From the NCBI GenBank assembly GCA_022841915.1, contig JALHQN010000009.1, positions 62,001 through 126,000 on the forward strand: 64,000 bases of DNA. Reading direction: 5' to 3'. The notes under the pieces are model-generated. The model did no database searches. It was not told where the DNA came from and worked only from the letters and a program-made list of their open reading frames with translations. The position numbers and the translations under genes are program-made. Shown here in pieces: positions 18,821 through 28,290 of this stretch. Position 1 is the first letter of the stretch. Each line of letters starts with the position of its first letter. The DNA is from Burkholderiales bacterium (GTDB lineage: Bacteria > Pseudomonadota > Gammaproteobacteria > Burkholderiales > WYBJ01).

Positions 18821-19108
18821 ATGGCCGCCTACGTCATCGCCCAGATCGAAGTCACCGACCCCGAGCAGTTCGAGGCATACCGCCGCCAAGTCCCAGAGAC
18901 GCTGCAACCCTACGGCGGGCGCTACATCATACGAGGCGGGCAGAGCGAAACCCTGGAAGGCGACTGGCAGCCCAAGCGGCTGGTCGTCCTGGAATTTCCC
19001 GATCGTGCCCAGGCCAAGGCATGGTGGGCATCGCAGGTATACGCTCCCGCGAAAGTCGTGCGCCAGCGCTCGGCGAAAACCGAACTCATCGTTATCGATG
19101 GCATCTAG
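18821..19108 (+). CDS. DUF1330 family protein
   Basis: 95 residues, AGGAA ribosome site 6 bases before ATG. The pattern YVIAQIEVTDPEQFEAYRRQVPETLQPYGGRYIIRGG ... LVVLEFPDRAQAKAWW is the DUF1330 ferredoxin-like (dimeric alpha-beta barrel) fold. Members are small cytosolic proteins of unknown function. It stands alone on the plus strand between tRNA-Val and relA. Confidence 0.88.
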   Translation: MAAYVIAQIEVTDPEQFEAYRRQVPETLQPYGGRYIIRGGQSETLEGDWQPKRLVVLEFPDRAQAKAWWASQVYAPAKVVRQRSAKTELIVIDGI

Positions 19109-19313
19109 CGACCCGTGGCCTCTAGGGGAATCCTGCGGGGAAGGATCCGATCAGCCAGGGCGTCGAACCCGGATTCGCCGAACGAGTACCTTCGCAGACC
19201 GCCAAACGAGCCCTAGATCAGGTAACCGACAGGGTGCTGCTCCTCGAAGCCCTTCGTGCACCGAGTCTCGGCCCGAGCCTCGCGACCTCTCCCCACACCA
19301 CCATAGCGAGCGT

Positions 19314-21503
19314 TCAACGCCTGCGTGCCGAGGTTACACCCGCGACACGCTCGAGCAGCCCGAGCAGACGATCGAGTTGCAGCAGGTCGGAGATCTCGAT
19401 GGTGAACTGCATGTGGGCATAAGCATCACGCGAACCGGTGTTCGCCGCCATGACATTGACCCGCTCCCGCGCCAGCGTGTCCGAGACATCGCGCAGCAGC
19501 CCCGTGCGGTCGACCGCCTCGAGCTCGATATCGACCTCGAAGGCACCGCCGTCGGCCTGCCCCCACTGAGCCTCGATGAGCCGCGCTTTGTCCATCGTGC
19601 GCAGATTGGCGCACGTAGCCCGATGAATGGTGACGCCACGCCCTCTCGTAACGAAGCCGACGATGGGATCCGGCGGCGCGGGTTTGCAGCATTTCGCGGG
19701 CACAGTGAGCAGTTTGTCGACACCGACCACCAGAATGCCGCTTCCAGGCGAGCTCGGACGCCCCTTGTTCTGAAACAACGCAGGCGCGGTCTCGTTCTGA
19801 CCCGCTGAGGTCGGCTCCCTGAACAAGGCCTGCAACTGGCGTGAATTGAGTTCGCCCCGGCCCACGCTCGCCAAGAAATCGGCAAGCGCAGAATGTCCCG
19901 CCCGGCTGGCGATCGTTTCCAGATTCAGCGCCGTCGCTCCCATGCGCTGGAGTTCCTTGTCGACCACCGCCCTGCCTTGCGCGATCGCCGACTCGAGATT
20001 CTGGGCATTGAACCACTGCCTGACCTTCGCGCGCGCCCGATGGCTGGCGGTGAAGCCGAGGACGGGATTGAGCCAATCCCTGCTCGGCCCGCCTTGCTTG
20101 GCGGCCAGGATCTCGACCGATTGCCCGTGCCTGAGCGGCGTGTTCAGAGGCACCATGGCGCCGTCGACGCGCGCGCCGCGACAGCGATGCCCCAGATCAG
20201 TATGCACGGCGTAGGCGAAGTCCACCGGCGTCGACCCGGACGGCAGATCCACGACTCTGCCCTGCGGGGTGAGCACATAAACCGTATCGTCGAACAATCC
20301 CGCCTTGAAATGCTCCGCGAGCGAACGCTCGTCGGCCAGATCTTCCTTCCATTCGAGGATCTGACGCAGCCATGCGACCTTTTCGTCGTAACGGCGGTCG
20401 CTGCGCGAGCCTTCCTTGTAGCGCCAATGGGCCGCGATGCCGAGCTCGGCCTGCCGGTGCATGTCATAAGTGCGGATCTGTACTTCGAGCACGCGCCCGC
20501 CGGGCCCGATCACCGCCGTGTGCAGGGAGCGATAGTCGTTGCCCTTGGGCTTGGCGATGTAGTCGTCGAACTCGGTGGGAATCGGCGTCCAGAGGTTGTG
20601 CACCACGCTGAGCGCCGCATAGCAGTCCTTCACGTCGGCGACGAACACCCGCAGCGCGTTGACGTCGTAGAGCTGCTCGAACGCAAGCGCCTTGCGCTGC
20701 ATCTTCTTGTAGATGCTGAAGATGTGCTTCGGCCGGCCGGTAATCTCGAACCTCATTCCCGCCCGCCGGAGCTCTTGAGAGAGCGCCCCCGTCGCATCGG
20801 CGATGAACTGTTCGCGCTCCGCCCGCTTCTCGTCGAGCATGCGTGCAATGCGCTTGTACAGTTCCGGATCGGTCAAGCGGAAAGCGAGATCCTCGAGTTC
20901 CCACTTGAGCTGCCAGACACCGAGGCGATTGGCGAGCGGCCCGAAGATATTCAAGGCGAGACGCGCCGCCGTGCGCCTGCGCTCCTCCGAGCCTGCCTTG
21001 ACCAGGTAGCGAAGGTCTTGCGTGTGACTCGCCAGCTTGATGAAGACCACGCGAAAGTCCTGGACCATCGCGAGCAGCATCTTGCGCAGCCCTTCGAGCT
21101 GGTCGGCTGCGTCGCCCCCCGCGCTGATCGATGCGCCCAGCGTGTCGATCTGAGCCATGCGAGCCGTAGCATCGATCAAGCCGACCACCCCGGCACCGAC
21201 CTGTCCCACGAGACGCTCACGCTCACGCTTGTTCGTCAGGCTCAACTCGGTCAGCAGCCCAGCAGCGACGGACTCGTGATCCAGATGCAGCTGCACCAAC
21301 GTGGCCGCCGTGGCGAGGGCATGGTCGAGCGCCGACTCACCGGTCGCGAGCGTACGCGTCGTCAAGGCTTCGCGGGCCAACTCGACCGCACGTGCGACGA
21401 CTCGCTGCTCATCTTCTCCGAAGCGCTCGGCCACGGCTTCGAGCAACTCGCGCGAATCTGCGACTGCGAAGGAACTGCCTGAAAGAAGCTTGGCCTCAGT
21501 CAC
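19314..21503 (-). CDS. relA: (p)ppGpp synthetase RelA
   Basis: 729 residues from GTG 21503. The N-terminal hydrolase-like region lacks the HD catalytic pair (LDHALATAATLVQLH ... GLLTEL where active SpoT has HD), so hydrolysis is not expected. The synthetase domain has RPKHIFSIYKKM, DVNALRVFV and the acidic EFDD motif (residues 311-314) typical of monofunctional RelA rather than RxKD of bifunctional enzymes. TGS domain near 405-465 (VYVLTPQGRVVDLPSG), a Cys-containing ZFD (AKCCKPAPPDPIVGF) and a C-terminal ACT domain. GTG overlaps the stop of the upstream membrane protein gene, implying coupling. Confidence 0.94.
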   Translation of the reverse strand: MTEAKLLSGSSFAVADSRELLEAVAERFGEDEQRVVARAVELAREALTTRTLATGESALDHALATAATLVQLHLDHESVAAGLLTELSLTNKRERERLVGQVGAGVVGLIDATARMAQIDTLGASISAGGDAADQLEGLRKMLLAMVQDFRVVFIKLASHTQDLRYLVKAGSEERRRTAARLALNIFGPLANRLGVWQLKWELEDLAFRLTDPELYKRIARMLDEKRAEREQFIADATGALSQELRRAGMRFEITGRPKHIFSIYKKMQRKALAFEQLYDVNALRVFVADVKDCYAALSVVHNLWTPIPTEFDDYIAKPKGNDYRSLHTAVIGPGGRVLEVQIRTYDMHRQAELGIAAHWRYKEGSRSDRRYDEKVAWLRQILEWKEDLADERSLAEHFKAGLFDDTVYVLTPQGRVVDLPSGSTPVDFAYAVHTDLGHRCRGARVDGAMVPLNTPLRHGQSVEILAAKQGGPSRDWLNPVLGFTASHRARAKVRQWFNAQNLESAIAQGRAVVDKELQRMGATALNLETIASRAGHSALADFLASVGRGELNSRQLQALFREPTSAGQNETAPALFQNKGRPSSPGSGILVVGVDKLLTVPAKCCKPAPPDPIVGFVTRGRGVTIHRATCANLRTMDKARLIEAQWGQADGGAFEVDIELEAVDRTGLLRDVSDTLARERVNVMAANTGSRDAYAHMQFTIEISDLLQLDRLLGLLERVAGVTSARRR

Positions 21504-22263
21504 CCGCCTGCCTCTGTTTGACGACCCGATACTGCGCCCGCAGGACCAAAGCGCCCCATGCGAGGGCGAGCAGCAAGACGGCCTCCCCCAGCCGATCGGC
21601 GGCAAGGGCAATCGTGCGTTCGTGCTCGATCAATCCCAGATCGAGCAGGAGGTTTTCCCAATCGTGCGCGCCCGGGCGATCCTGGCCTGTGCCCCCGCCC
21701 AGCAGCATCAACTGCAGATCGCGCGCATCGTTGATGTAGGGCGCGATGTCCATGATGCTCTGCCCCAACCACCAAAGTGCGAGCGACGCCCCGAACGCAT
21801 CCCGGTTCGTATACAGCAGCGAGGCCCCGACGATCATGGGCATCAGCAACTGGCCCAGCGTGCCGCCCAACACCATGATGAAGTGTCCGAATGGCATGAA
21901 GATCACGTGCCCTGCTTCGTGAAAGACAAGATTCACCCGGTGCATGAAGGATTCGCCGATCTCGTTTGTCCTCAGATCGAGCGATATGAAGTAAAGGCCC
22001 CAGACCACGAACGCCAGGTACAGGGCGCAGCGACCATAGAAGACGGTCGGCTCGACACGCTCGACGGGCGGAAACAGCCAGGCCTTCAGCTTCCACGAAT
22101 GGGTCTCCTCACCTTCGTCGGATTCTGCATCGAGGCGCACCCGCTCCTGACCCAGCACGCGCTGCACCCACTTGGCGAAGACCAGCCCGCAAGCCGAACA
22201 GACTGCCTGCTCGCTTGCGTTCGGTGAACGCGGATGACCGCATTTGGGACACTTGAGCGCCAT
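21496..22263 (-). CDS. Zinc-ribbon integral membrane protein with HExxH motif (putative metallopeptidase)
   Basis: 255 residues. An N-terminal zinc ribbon (C5, C8, C22, C25) is followed by a linker and about four to five hydrophobic segments. HEAGH (residues 115-119) lies at the start of a membrane segment, as in M50-type intramembrane proteases, with GHFIMVLGG just after and a late HDWENLL that might give a third ligand. No classical M50 NPDG motif is seen. The stop overlaps the relA GTG, so both may form one operon. Function unknown; proteolysis is an inference from the motif. Confidence 0.7.
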   Translation of the reverse strand: MALKCPKCGHPRSPNASEQAVCSACGLVFAKWVQRVLGQERVRLDAESDEGEETHSWKLKAWLFPPVERVEPTVFYGRCALYLAFVVWGLYFISLDLRTNEIGESFMHRVNLVFHEAGHVIFMPFGHFIMVLGGTLGQLLMPMIVGASLLYTNRDAFGASLALWWLGQSIMDIAPYINDARDLQLMLLGGGTGQDRPGAHDWENLLLDLGLIEHERTIALAADRLGEAVLLLALAWGALVLRAQYRVVKQRQAGD

Positions 22264-22302
22264 AGCGCGATTCTAACGCCGCTGCGACCATTACAATGCC
22301 TC

Positions 22303-22890
22303 ATGGACACGCCGACCCGCTGCGCCTGGGCGCTCACCAAACCGATCCACATCGCATACCACGATGCCGAGTGGGGCGTTCCCTTGCGCGAGAACCGAAA
22401 ACTGTTCGAGATGCTGATTCTCGAAGGCGCCCAAGCCGGGCTTTCCTGGGATACGATCCTTGCCAAGCGCGAGAACTACCGGCGCGCGTTCGATGGATTC
22501 GATCCGGAGAAAATCGCCCGGTACGATGAGCGCAAGGTGCAAACCCTCCTGGCCGACGCAGGCATCGTGCGCAACCGCCTGAAGATCGCCGCCACGATCG
22601 GCAACGCGCGCGCTTGCCTCGATCTGCAGTCGAACGGCACCGACTTGTCGCGCCTGCTCTGGGGCTTCGTCGACGATCGCCCGATCCGCAACGCCTGGCG
22701 CAGCAGCGATCAAGTCCCGGCGTCGAGCGCGCTCTCGGACGCGATCAGCAAGGAATTGAAAAGGCGCGGATTCCGCTTCGTCGGCTCGACCATCATGTAC
22801 GCCTTCATGCAGGCGACCGGGATGGTGAACGATCATCTGGTGACCTGCTTCCGCTACCATGCGGTAGCCGACCGTGATCCGCGTGCCTAG
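22303..22890 (+). CDS. tag: DNA-3-methyladenine glycosylase I
   Basis: 195 residues from ATG 22303. Starts RCAWALTKPIHIAYHDAEWG, with EGAQAGLSWDTIL (catalytic-region Glu), FDPEKIARYDERKVQTLL, and the C-terminal zinc-site region FRFVGSTIMYAFMQATGMVNDHLVTCFRY (His and Cys ligands). Removes 3-methyladenine from alkylated DNA. Divergent from the relA-operon membrane protein gene (39 bp away) and convergent with comEC. Confidence 0.95.
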   Translation: MDTPTRCAWALTKPIHIAYHDAEWGVPLRENRKLFEMLILEGAQAGLSWDTILAKRENYRRAFDGFDPEKIARYDERKVQTLLADAGIVRNRLKIAATIGNARACLDLQSNGTDLSRLLWGFVDDRPIRNAWRSSDQVPASSALSDAISKELKRRGFRFVGSTIMYAFMQATGMVNDHLVTCFRYHAVADRDPRA

Positions 22891-22912
22891 CGTCCGGGCG
22901 CCCAGCGCTCCT

Positions 22913-25279
22913 TTAGCCGGGAGCGTCGGGCGGATTCTGCCAGTAACGACGGCGCACCTCACGCTCGAGCGTAAACCTCACCGCCTCCGGCTCGATCTCG
23001 AACCGAAGCGCGCCATGGCGGTCGGTGCGCAAGATTCGGCTGCCGATGTCGTCATAGCGCTGCAACACCACGGGGCGCGGATGACCGAATCGGTTGCGGT
23101 AGCCGACGGTGAACACGGAGACCTCGGGCCGCACGGCAGCTAGAAACTCTGGCGTCGACGAAGTGGTGCTGCCATGGTGAGGGGCGACCAGAATCTCGCT
23201 GCGCAACGAATCGGCATCCCGGGCCAGCATTTCGCGCTCCGAGCGAGCCTCGATGTCTCCGGAGAGCAGGACGCGCGTGCTCGCGCCGCTGATCTTGAGC
23301 ACGCAACTGCGATCGTTGGCTTTCATGCGCGCGACCGCATAGCTGCCCGCATCCGGGTGCAGCATCTCGAAGCGCACGCCATCCCATTCCCAGCGCTGAC
23401 CGACGACGCATCGTTCCGACCGCGAAACTCGAGTATGCACGACATGCTCCGCGGGCAGCGACGACAACACCCAGTCGACCGGTACCGCATCGAGCACCGA
23501 AGCCGCACCGCCGGCGTGATCGCTGTCGGCATGAGTGACGATCATGCCGTCGAGCCGACGAATGCCGGCCGCCCGCAGATAGGGCACGATGATCCTGCTG
23601 CCGCTGTCGACTTCGGGCGAAAACACCGGGCCTGCGTCGTAGACGAGCGCATGCCGAGCCGTGCGCACCACCACCGCCAGCCCTTGCCCGACATCGAGCA
23701 CGGCAAGCCGAACGCTTCCGGGCGCGGGGCCGGCAGGCGCCTGCGTGAACAGCGGCAGCATCAATAACAGGCCGACCCAGCGCCCGGGAAATCCAGCCGG
23801 CAAAAGCAGCCACGCGATGCCGAGCATGGCCAGGGCAACCGTCCATGGCGGGGGAGCGTGCTGCTGCCATACGCTGTCGGGGAGCGCCGCGAGCCACTCC
23901 AGAACGACCATCGTGTATTCCATGATCTCGTGAGCTGCGAGCAGAACGAAGTCGAACGGCAACAGGGTGCCGAGCAGAGCCATAGGCACGACCAGCAGAC
24001 TGACGACGGGCATCGCCACCGCATTGGCGATCGGGGAGACGATGGACACTTGCTGAAAAACGGCCAGCAGCACCGGAATGAGGCCGAGCGTGACGGCCCA
24101 CTGGGCACGGCCCCAGACGATCAGCCAATGCGGCGCGCGCAGTCGCCCCAGACTGACATAAAGAATGACCGCGACGGCGCCGAACGACAACCAAAACCCC
24201 GGCGCCAGTACCGCCCACGGATCGATCAGCGTCACGGCAAGCAGCGCCAGAGAAAGCACCGACGTTGCCGACGAGACTTGCCCCGACCATAGCGCGATAC
24301 CGGCGACACACACCATGTAGACAGTGCGTTGGGCAGGCACGGCGAAGCCCGCGATCAATGCGTATGCGAACGCGCTGGCCATGCCGGCCGCCACCGCCGC
24401 ACGTCTTGCCGGCAATCGCAGCACGAGCCGCGCGCTTCGACGCCACGCGAACAGCACCAGCGCCGACACCAGCGCGGCGATCATGGTCACGTGCAACCCC
24501 GAGATGCTCATGAGATGGTTGATGCCCGTGCGCGTGAACACCGTCCATTGCGAAGCGGGAATGGCGCGCTGATCCCCCATGACCAGCGCGGCGATCACGC
24601 CCGCATAGGCCTTGCCTTCCAACGCGGCCAGAATGCGACCGCGCACGGCTTCTCGCACGCTTTCGACGACATAGCCCGGGCGCGGCACGAAGGTCTTTAG
24701 GCGCTGCGGCGCAATGTCGAGCCTGACATATCCGGTCGCGCGTATGCCCCGCTCCAGCAGCCATGCCTCGTAGTCGAAACCATGGGGATTCGCTGTGCCA
24801 TGCGGTCGGCGCAATCGCACGGTCATTTGCCATCGTTCACCGACTCGCAGATCGGGCGTTGTGCTCGAATCGGACGCGTGCTGCCAGGACCCATACCAGG
24901 CGACAGAAATACGCCTCGGGACTTGCGCCTCGCTGGTAAGCACCGATTCCACATCGAACTGGAAGCGTATGCCGCGGTGAAACGGCTGCGGCAGCTTGGC
25001 GATCACGCCGACCACCCGGATGTCTTGTCCTTCCCAGAGACTGGGCAGTTCATCGGCCAGCCGATCGTTCGCGACCAACGCGGCCCAGAAGAAACCGACA
25101 CCGCCGGCCAGCAGGCAGCCCGCCACCTTGCGCAACAACTGCGCAACGCCATGCGGCGAGCGCAACAGCAATACGAGCAGCGGCGCGATCAGCCATGCGC
25201 AAGACGCAGGCTCGGGCAGGAGCGGCTGCGTCTGCAGCACACCGATGCCCGCGACGAAACAAAGAATATGCAGGACCAT
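22913..25279 (-). CDS. comEC: ComEC/Rec2-family DNA internalisation protein
   Basis: 788 residues. N-terminal membrane segments and DUF4131 OB-like region (~30-190), the multi-span ComEC/Rec2 'Competence' domain (~215-490: GINHLMSISGLHVTMIAALV is the signature), and a C-terminal metallo-beta-lactamase domain (~520-770: VTHADSDHAGG, APHHGSTTSS). Forms the inner-membrane channel for single-stranded DNA in natural transformation. No other competence genes are in the window. Confidence 0.95.
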   Translation of the reverse strand: MVLHILCFVAGIGVLQTQPLLPEPASCAWLIAPLLVLLLRSPHGVAQLLRKVAGCLLAGGVGFFWAALVANDRLADELPSLWEGQDIRVVGVIAKLPQPFHRGIRFQFDVESVLTSEAQVPRRISVAWYGSWQHASDSSTTPDLRVGERWQMTVRLRRPHGTANPHGFDYEAWLLERGIRATGYVRLDIAPQRLKTFVPRPGYVVESVREAVRGRILAALEGKAYAGVIAALVMGDQRAIPASQWTVFTRTGINHLMSISGLHVTMIAALVSALVLFAWRRSARLVLRLPARRAAVAAGMASAFAYALIAGFAVPAQRTVYMVCVAGIALWSGQVSSATSVLSLALLAVTLIDPWAVLAPGFWLSFGAVAVILYVSLGRLRAPHWLIVWGRAQWAVTLGLIPVLLAVFQQVSIVSPIANAVAMPVVSLLVVPMALLGTLLPFDFVLLAAHEIMEYTMVVLEWLAALPDSVWQQHAPPPWTVALAMLGIAWLLLPAGFPGRWVGLLLMLPLFTQAPAGPAPGSVRLAVLDVGQGLAVVVRTARHALVYDAGPVFSPEVDSGSRIIVPYLRAAGIRRLDGMIVTHADSDHAGGAASVLDAVPVDWVLSSLPAEHVVHTRVSRSERCVVGQRWEWDGVRFEMLHPDAGSYAVARMKANDRSCVLKISGASTRVLLSGDIEARSEREMLARDADSLRSEILVAPHHGSTTSSTPEFLAAVRPEVSVFTVGYRNRFGHPRPVVLQRYDDIGSRILRTDRHGALRFEIEPEAVRFTLEREVRRRYWQNPPDAPG

Positions 25280-25456
25280 GCGTTGCCCCCAGGCACGCCG
25301 GCCAATCTAGCGTGGCGCGGATCGCAGGTCTGTCGCCCGGATGGTCTAGGCCCTCTCGCCGCTTGACTCGAGACCGAACGATGATTCCCCGACTGCGACT
25401 ACAATGATCGCGCGCTAGAGCCCAGAGCCACCACCCAGCCTCTTCGACAACTCGCC

Positions 25457-26095
25457 ATGACGCCTGCCCCCTTCGTGCCCTCGTATTGGCCGGATGCGAC
25501 CCGAGCGTTGTCCGCCCGCGATCAGGTGCTCGCGCCACTGATCGAGCGGCATCGCCCTTTCATGCTCGGCACCCGGGGCGACGCCTTCCAGACGCTCGCG
25601 CGCGCCATCATCGGGCAGCAAATCTCGGTCAAGGCCGCGCAAAGCGTCTGGACGCGTTTCGTGACGTGCGTCGGATGCATGGAACCTGCCGCGGTCATGA
25701 ATGCGCAGCCCACCGTACTGCGCGCGGCAGGCTTGTCCCAGCGCAAGACCGAATACGTTCGAGACTTGGCGCATCGGTTCGTCAGCGGATCGGTGGATGT
25801 CGCCCACTGGCCCGAGATGGACGACGAAGCCATCATCGAACAACTGATCGAAGTGCGCGGCATCGGCCGCTGGACGGCGGAGATGTATCTGATCTTCAAT
25901 CTCGGACGTCCCGACGTTCTACCTCTTGCCGACCTCGGTCTGCAGAAGGCGCTCAGCATCAATTACAACCGTGCCAAGCCGCTGTCCGAGCGTCGGCTGC
26001 GCGCGATCACCCGCCTCTGGGCGCCCTGGCGTTCGGTCGCCACCTGGTACATGTGGCGCAGCCTCGAGCCGCTTCCGGCCGCGGAATCGGATTAG
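25457..26095 (+). CDS. DNA-3-methyladenine glycosylase II (AlkA-like, HhH-GPD)
   Basis: 212 residues, the short form without the AlkA N-domain. FQTLARAIIGQQISVKAAQSVW, helix-hairpin-helix EVRGIGRWTAEMYLIF and the catalytic Asp in LPLADLGLQKAL are all present. Excises 3-methylpurines and related lesions. Divergent from comEC (177 bp between starts); with tag it makes two alkylation-repair glycosylases flanking comEC. Confidence 0.92.
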   Translation: MTPAPFVPSYWPDATRALSARDQVLAPLIERHRPFMLGTRGDAFQTLARAIIGQQISVKAAQSVWTRFVTCVGCMEPAAVMNAQPTVLRAAGLSQRKTEYVRDLAHRFVSGSVDVAHWPEMDDEAIIEQLIEVRGIGRWTAEMYLIFNLGRPDVLPLADLGLQKALSINYNRAKPLSERRLRAITRLWAPWRSVATWYMWRSLEPLPAAESD

Positions 26096-26160
26096 CACAG
26101 CGGAGGGCAATGCATCGCGGGAAGAAGCGCGACCGCAAGACGTCGGTGCCCGGTCGGTCC

Positions 26161-26865
26161 TCAGGCCGGCGTGAGCACACCATCCTCGAGCCTGAGAATG
26201 CGGCTGGTGCGTTCGGCAATGCTCGGATCGTGAGTGACGATCACCAGGCTCGTGCCGCTTCCCTGGTTCAGTTCGAGGATGAGCGAAAAGACCGCTTGGG
26301 CCGTCTGCCGGTCGAGGTTGCCGGTCGGCTCGTCGGCCAGGATGCAGGCAGGCTCGGTGACCAGCGCACGTGCCACGGCACAACGCTGACGTTCGCCCCC
26401 GGAGAGTTCACCCGGACGATGCTCGAGCCGGTGACCGAGCCCCACTTTCTCGAGCATCGCAGCCGCCTGCGCCTTCGCTTCGAGCGCCGGCAGACGTCGG
26501 ATCAGCAGCGGCATCGCGACGTTCTCCACCGCGGTGAATTCGGGCAACAGGTGATGGAACTGATAGACGAAGCCCAGCGATCTGTTGCGCAGCCGCCCGC
26601 GTTCGGCGGCGTTCATCGCGGCGAGATCCTGGCCCAGTACGCGGACCTCGCCCTCGCTCGCATCGTCCAGACCGCCCAACAGATGCAGCAGCGTGCTTTT
26701 GCCCGAACCCGAGGCGCCGACGATGGCAATGCTCTCCCCGGTTGCGACGGTCAAATCGATGCCGTGCAGCACCGGGACGGCCAATCCGCCCTGATCGTAG
26801 ACCTTCCTGAGGCCCCGGCAGTCGAGCACCAGGGGCGCTGCCTCGGCGGAGCGTCGCTCACTCAT
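26161..26865 (-). CDS. lolD: Lipoprotein-releasing ABC transporter ATPase LolD
   Basis: 234 residues from ATG 26865. Walker [19 protein letters not shown], signature [15 protein letters not shown], Walker [12 protein letters not shown], switch His VIVTHD. The [18 protein letters not shown] segment is typical of LolD. With LolC (overlapping upstream gene) it detaches lipoproteins from the inner membrane for outer-membrane sorting. The start overlaps the lolC stop (ATGAGTGA). Confidence 0.95.
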   Translation of the reverse strand: MSERRSAEAAPLVLDCRGLRKVYDQGGLAVPVLHGIDLTVATGESIAIVGASGSGKSTLLHLLGGLDDASEGEVRVLGQDLAAMNAAERGRLRNRSLGFVYQFHHLLPEFTAVENVAMPLLIRRLPALEAKAQAAAMLEKVGLGHRLEHRPGELSGGERQRCAVARALVTEPACILADEPTGNLDRQTAQAVFSLILELNQGSGTSLVIVTHDPSIAERTSRILRLEDGVLTPA

Positions 26866-28102
26866 AGCGCAATGCATCGGCGGGATTGATGCGAGCGGCT
26901 CGCCAGCTCGGATACAAGGTGGCGAGCAGCGTAAGGACCAGCGACACGACGCCGATCACGATCACGTCGGGCCACTGCAGATCGGACGGCAGATCGCTGA
27001 TGTAGTAGACGTCCTTGGCGAGGAACCGGACCCCGAAGGTCTGCTCGATGAAAGGCACGACCACGTCGATGTTCAACGCCAGCACCACCCCGGCGCCGAC
27101 ACCGGCCAAAGTGCCGATCACACCCATCAGAGCGCCCTGTACCATGAATATTCGCATTACGCTGCCCGGCGCGGCACCGAGCGTGCGCAGAATCGCGATA
27201 TCGGCCTGCTTGTCCGTCACGGCCATCACCAGTGCCGAGACGATATTGAAGGCGGCCACCGCGACGATCAAGGTGAGGATGATAAACATCACCCGCTTTT
27301 CGATCTCCACCGCGCGGAAGAAGTTGGCGTGGCTGCGGGTCCAGTCCGACGCGTACGCTTCCATCGGAAGATCTCGAGCCAGCTCGCGCGCGACCCTGGG
27401 CGCCTGGAGCAGATCGTTCAGTCGCAAACGCACCCCGGAGACCGCGTCTTCGAGTCGATAGAGGCGCTGCGCATCCTGCATGTGAATGTAGGCGAGGCCG
27501 AAGTCGTATTCGTACATCCCGACCTCGAATATCCCCACGACGCGAAACTGGCGCAGCCTCGGCAGTATGCCCGCGGGTGTCACTTGTCCCTGAGGCGCAA
27601 TCAACACGATCGTTTCGCCGACACGCACGGTGAGCGCGCGCGCCAATTCGGCCCCGATCACGATACCGAACTCGCCTGCCCGCAAGTCGTCGAGACTGCC
27701 CACACGCATGTGATTGCCGATATCGGCCACCTTGGCCTCGGCAGCCGGATCGATGCCGCGGATCACCGCGCCCTGCACCGTGGAACCGAAGGACAGCATC
27801 GATTGGGCCATCACGAAAGGAGCGGCCGCAACGACATCCGGATGCGCCTGAGCCTGCTGCATGACTTCACGCCATGGGCCGAGGCGATTGGCCACACCGC
27901 TGATCTGAACGTGCGAAGCGACGCCGAGGATGCGCCCGCGCAACTCCTTCTGGAAACCGTTCATGACCGAGAGCACGACGATCAGCGCCATCACGCCGAG
28001 CGCGATGCCGAGCATCGAGATCAGTGCGATCACGGAGATGAAATGATTGCGGCGTTTGGCCCGCGTATAGCGCAAGCCGATGAAGAGCTCGAAGGGCTGC
28101 AA
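26858..28102 (-). CDS. lolC: Lipoprotein-releasing ABC transporter permease LolC/E
   Basis: 414 residues when begun at TTG 28102 (GGGA 6 nt upstream), which gives [19 protein letters not shown], collinear with the MYQPVALFIGLRY start of E. coli LolC; the frame is open upstream to 28321 but without similarity. Four membrane segments: one near 20-45 and three in the C-terminal FtsX domain ([70 protein letters not shown]), with a large periplasmic domain between. A single gene, as in many betaproteobacteria with a LolF-like homodimer. Confidence 0.93.
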   Translation of the reverse strand: MQPFELFIGLRYTRAKRRNHFISVIALISMLGIALGVMALIVVLSVMNGFQKELRGRILGVASHVQISGVANRLGPWREVMQQAQAHPDVVAAAPFVMAQSMLSFGSTVQGAVIRGIDPAAEAKVADIGNHMRVGSLDDLRAGEFGIVIGAELARALTVRVGETIVLIAPQGQVTPAGILPRLRQFRVVGIFEVGMYEYDFGLAYIHMQDAQRLYRLEDAVSGVRLRLNDLLQAPRVARELARDLPMEAYASDWTRSHANFFRAVEIEKRVMFIILTLIVAVAAFNIVSALVMAVTDKQADIAILRTLGAAPGSVMRIFMVQGALMGVIGTLAGVGAGVVLALNIDVVVPFIEQTFGVRFLAKDVYYISDLPSDLQWPDVIVIGVVSLVLTLLATLYPSWRAARINPADALRYE

Positions 28103-28290
28103 GACGTATCCCGTGCACAAGGACGCGGCAGTGTACCTTGATCCAAACCGCTTTACTAACGGTGGCGGCACGGCCGATTCGATGATCGAGGCTGCCCTTG
28201 GGCTGCGAGACCGCGCGCGCTGCCCGAACAAGGTTTGACGCTCTCGGCCATCGCTCCTATAGTCCGCCCGGTCCCTTTTCCTGGATTGGC

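Noticed and set aside
19893-21482. A 529-codon plus-strand frame opposite relA
   Set aside because: Antisense shadow; no recognisable domain and relA is complete.
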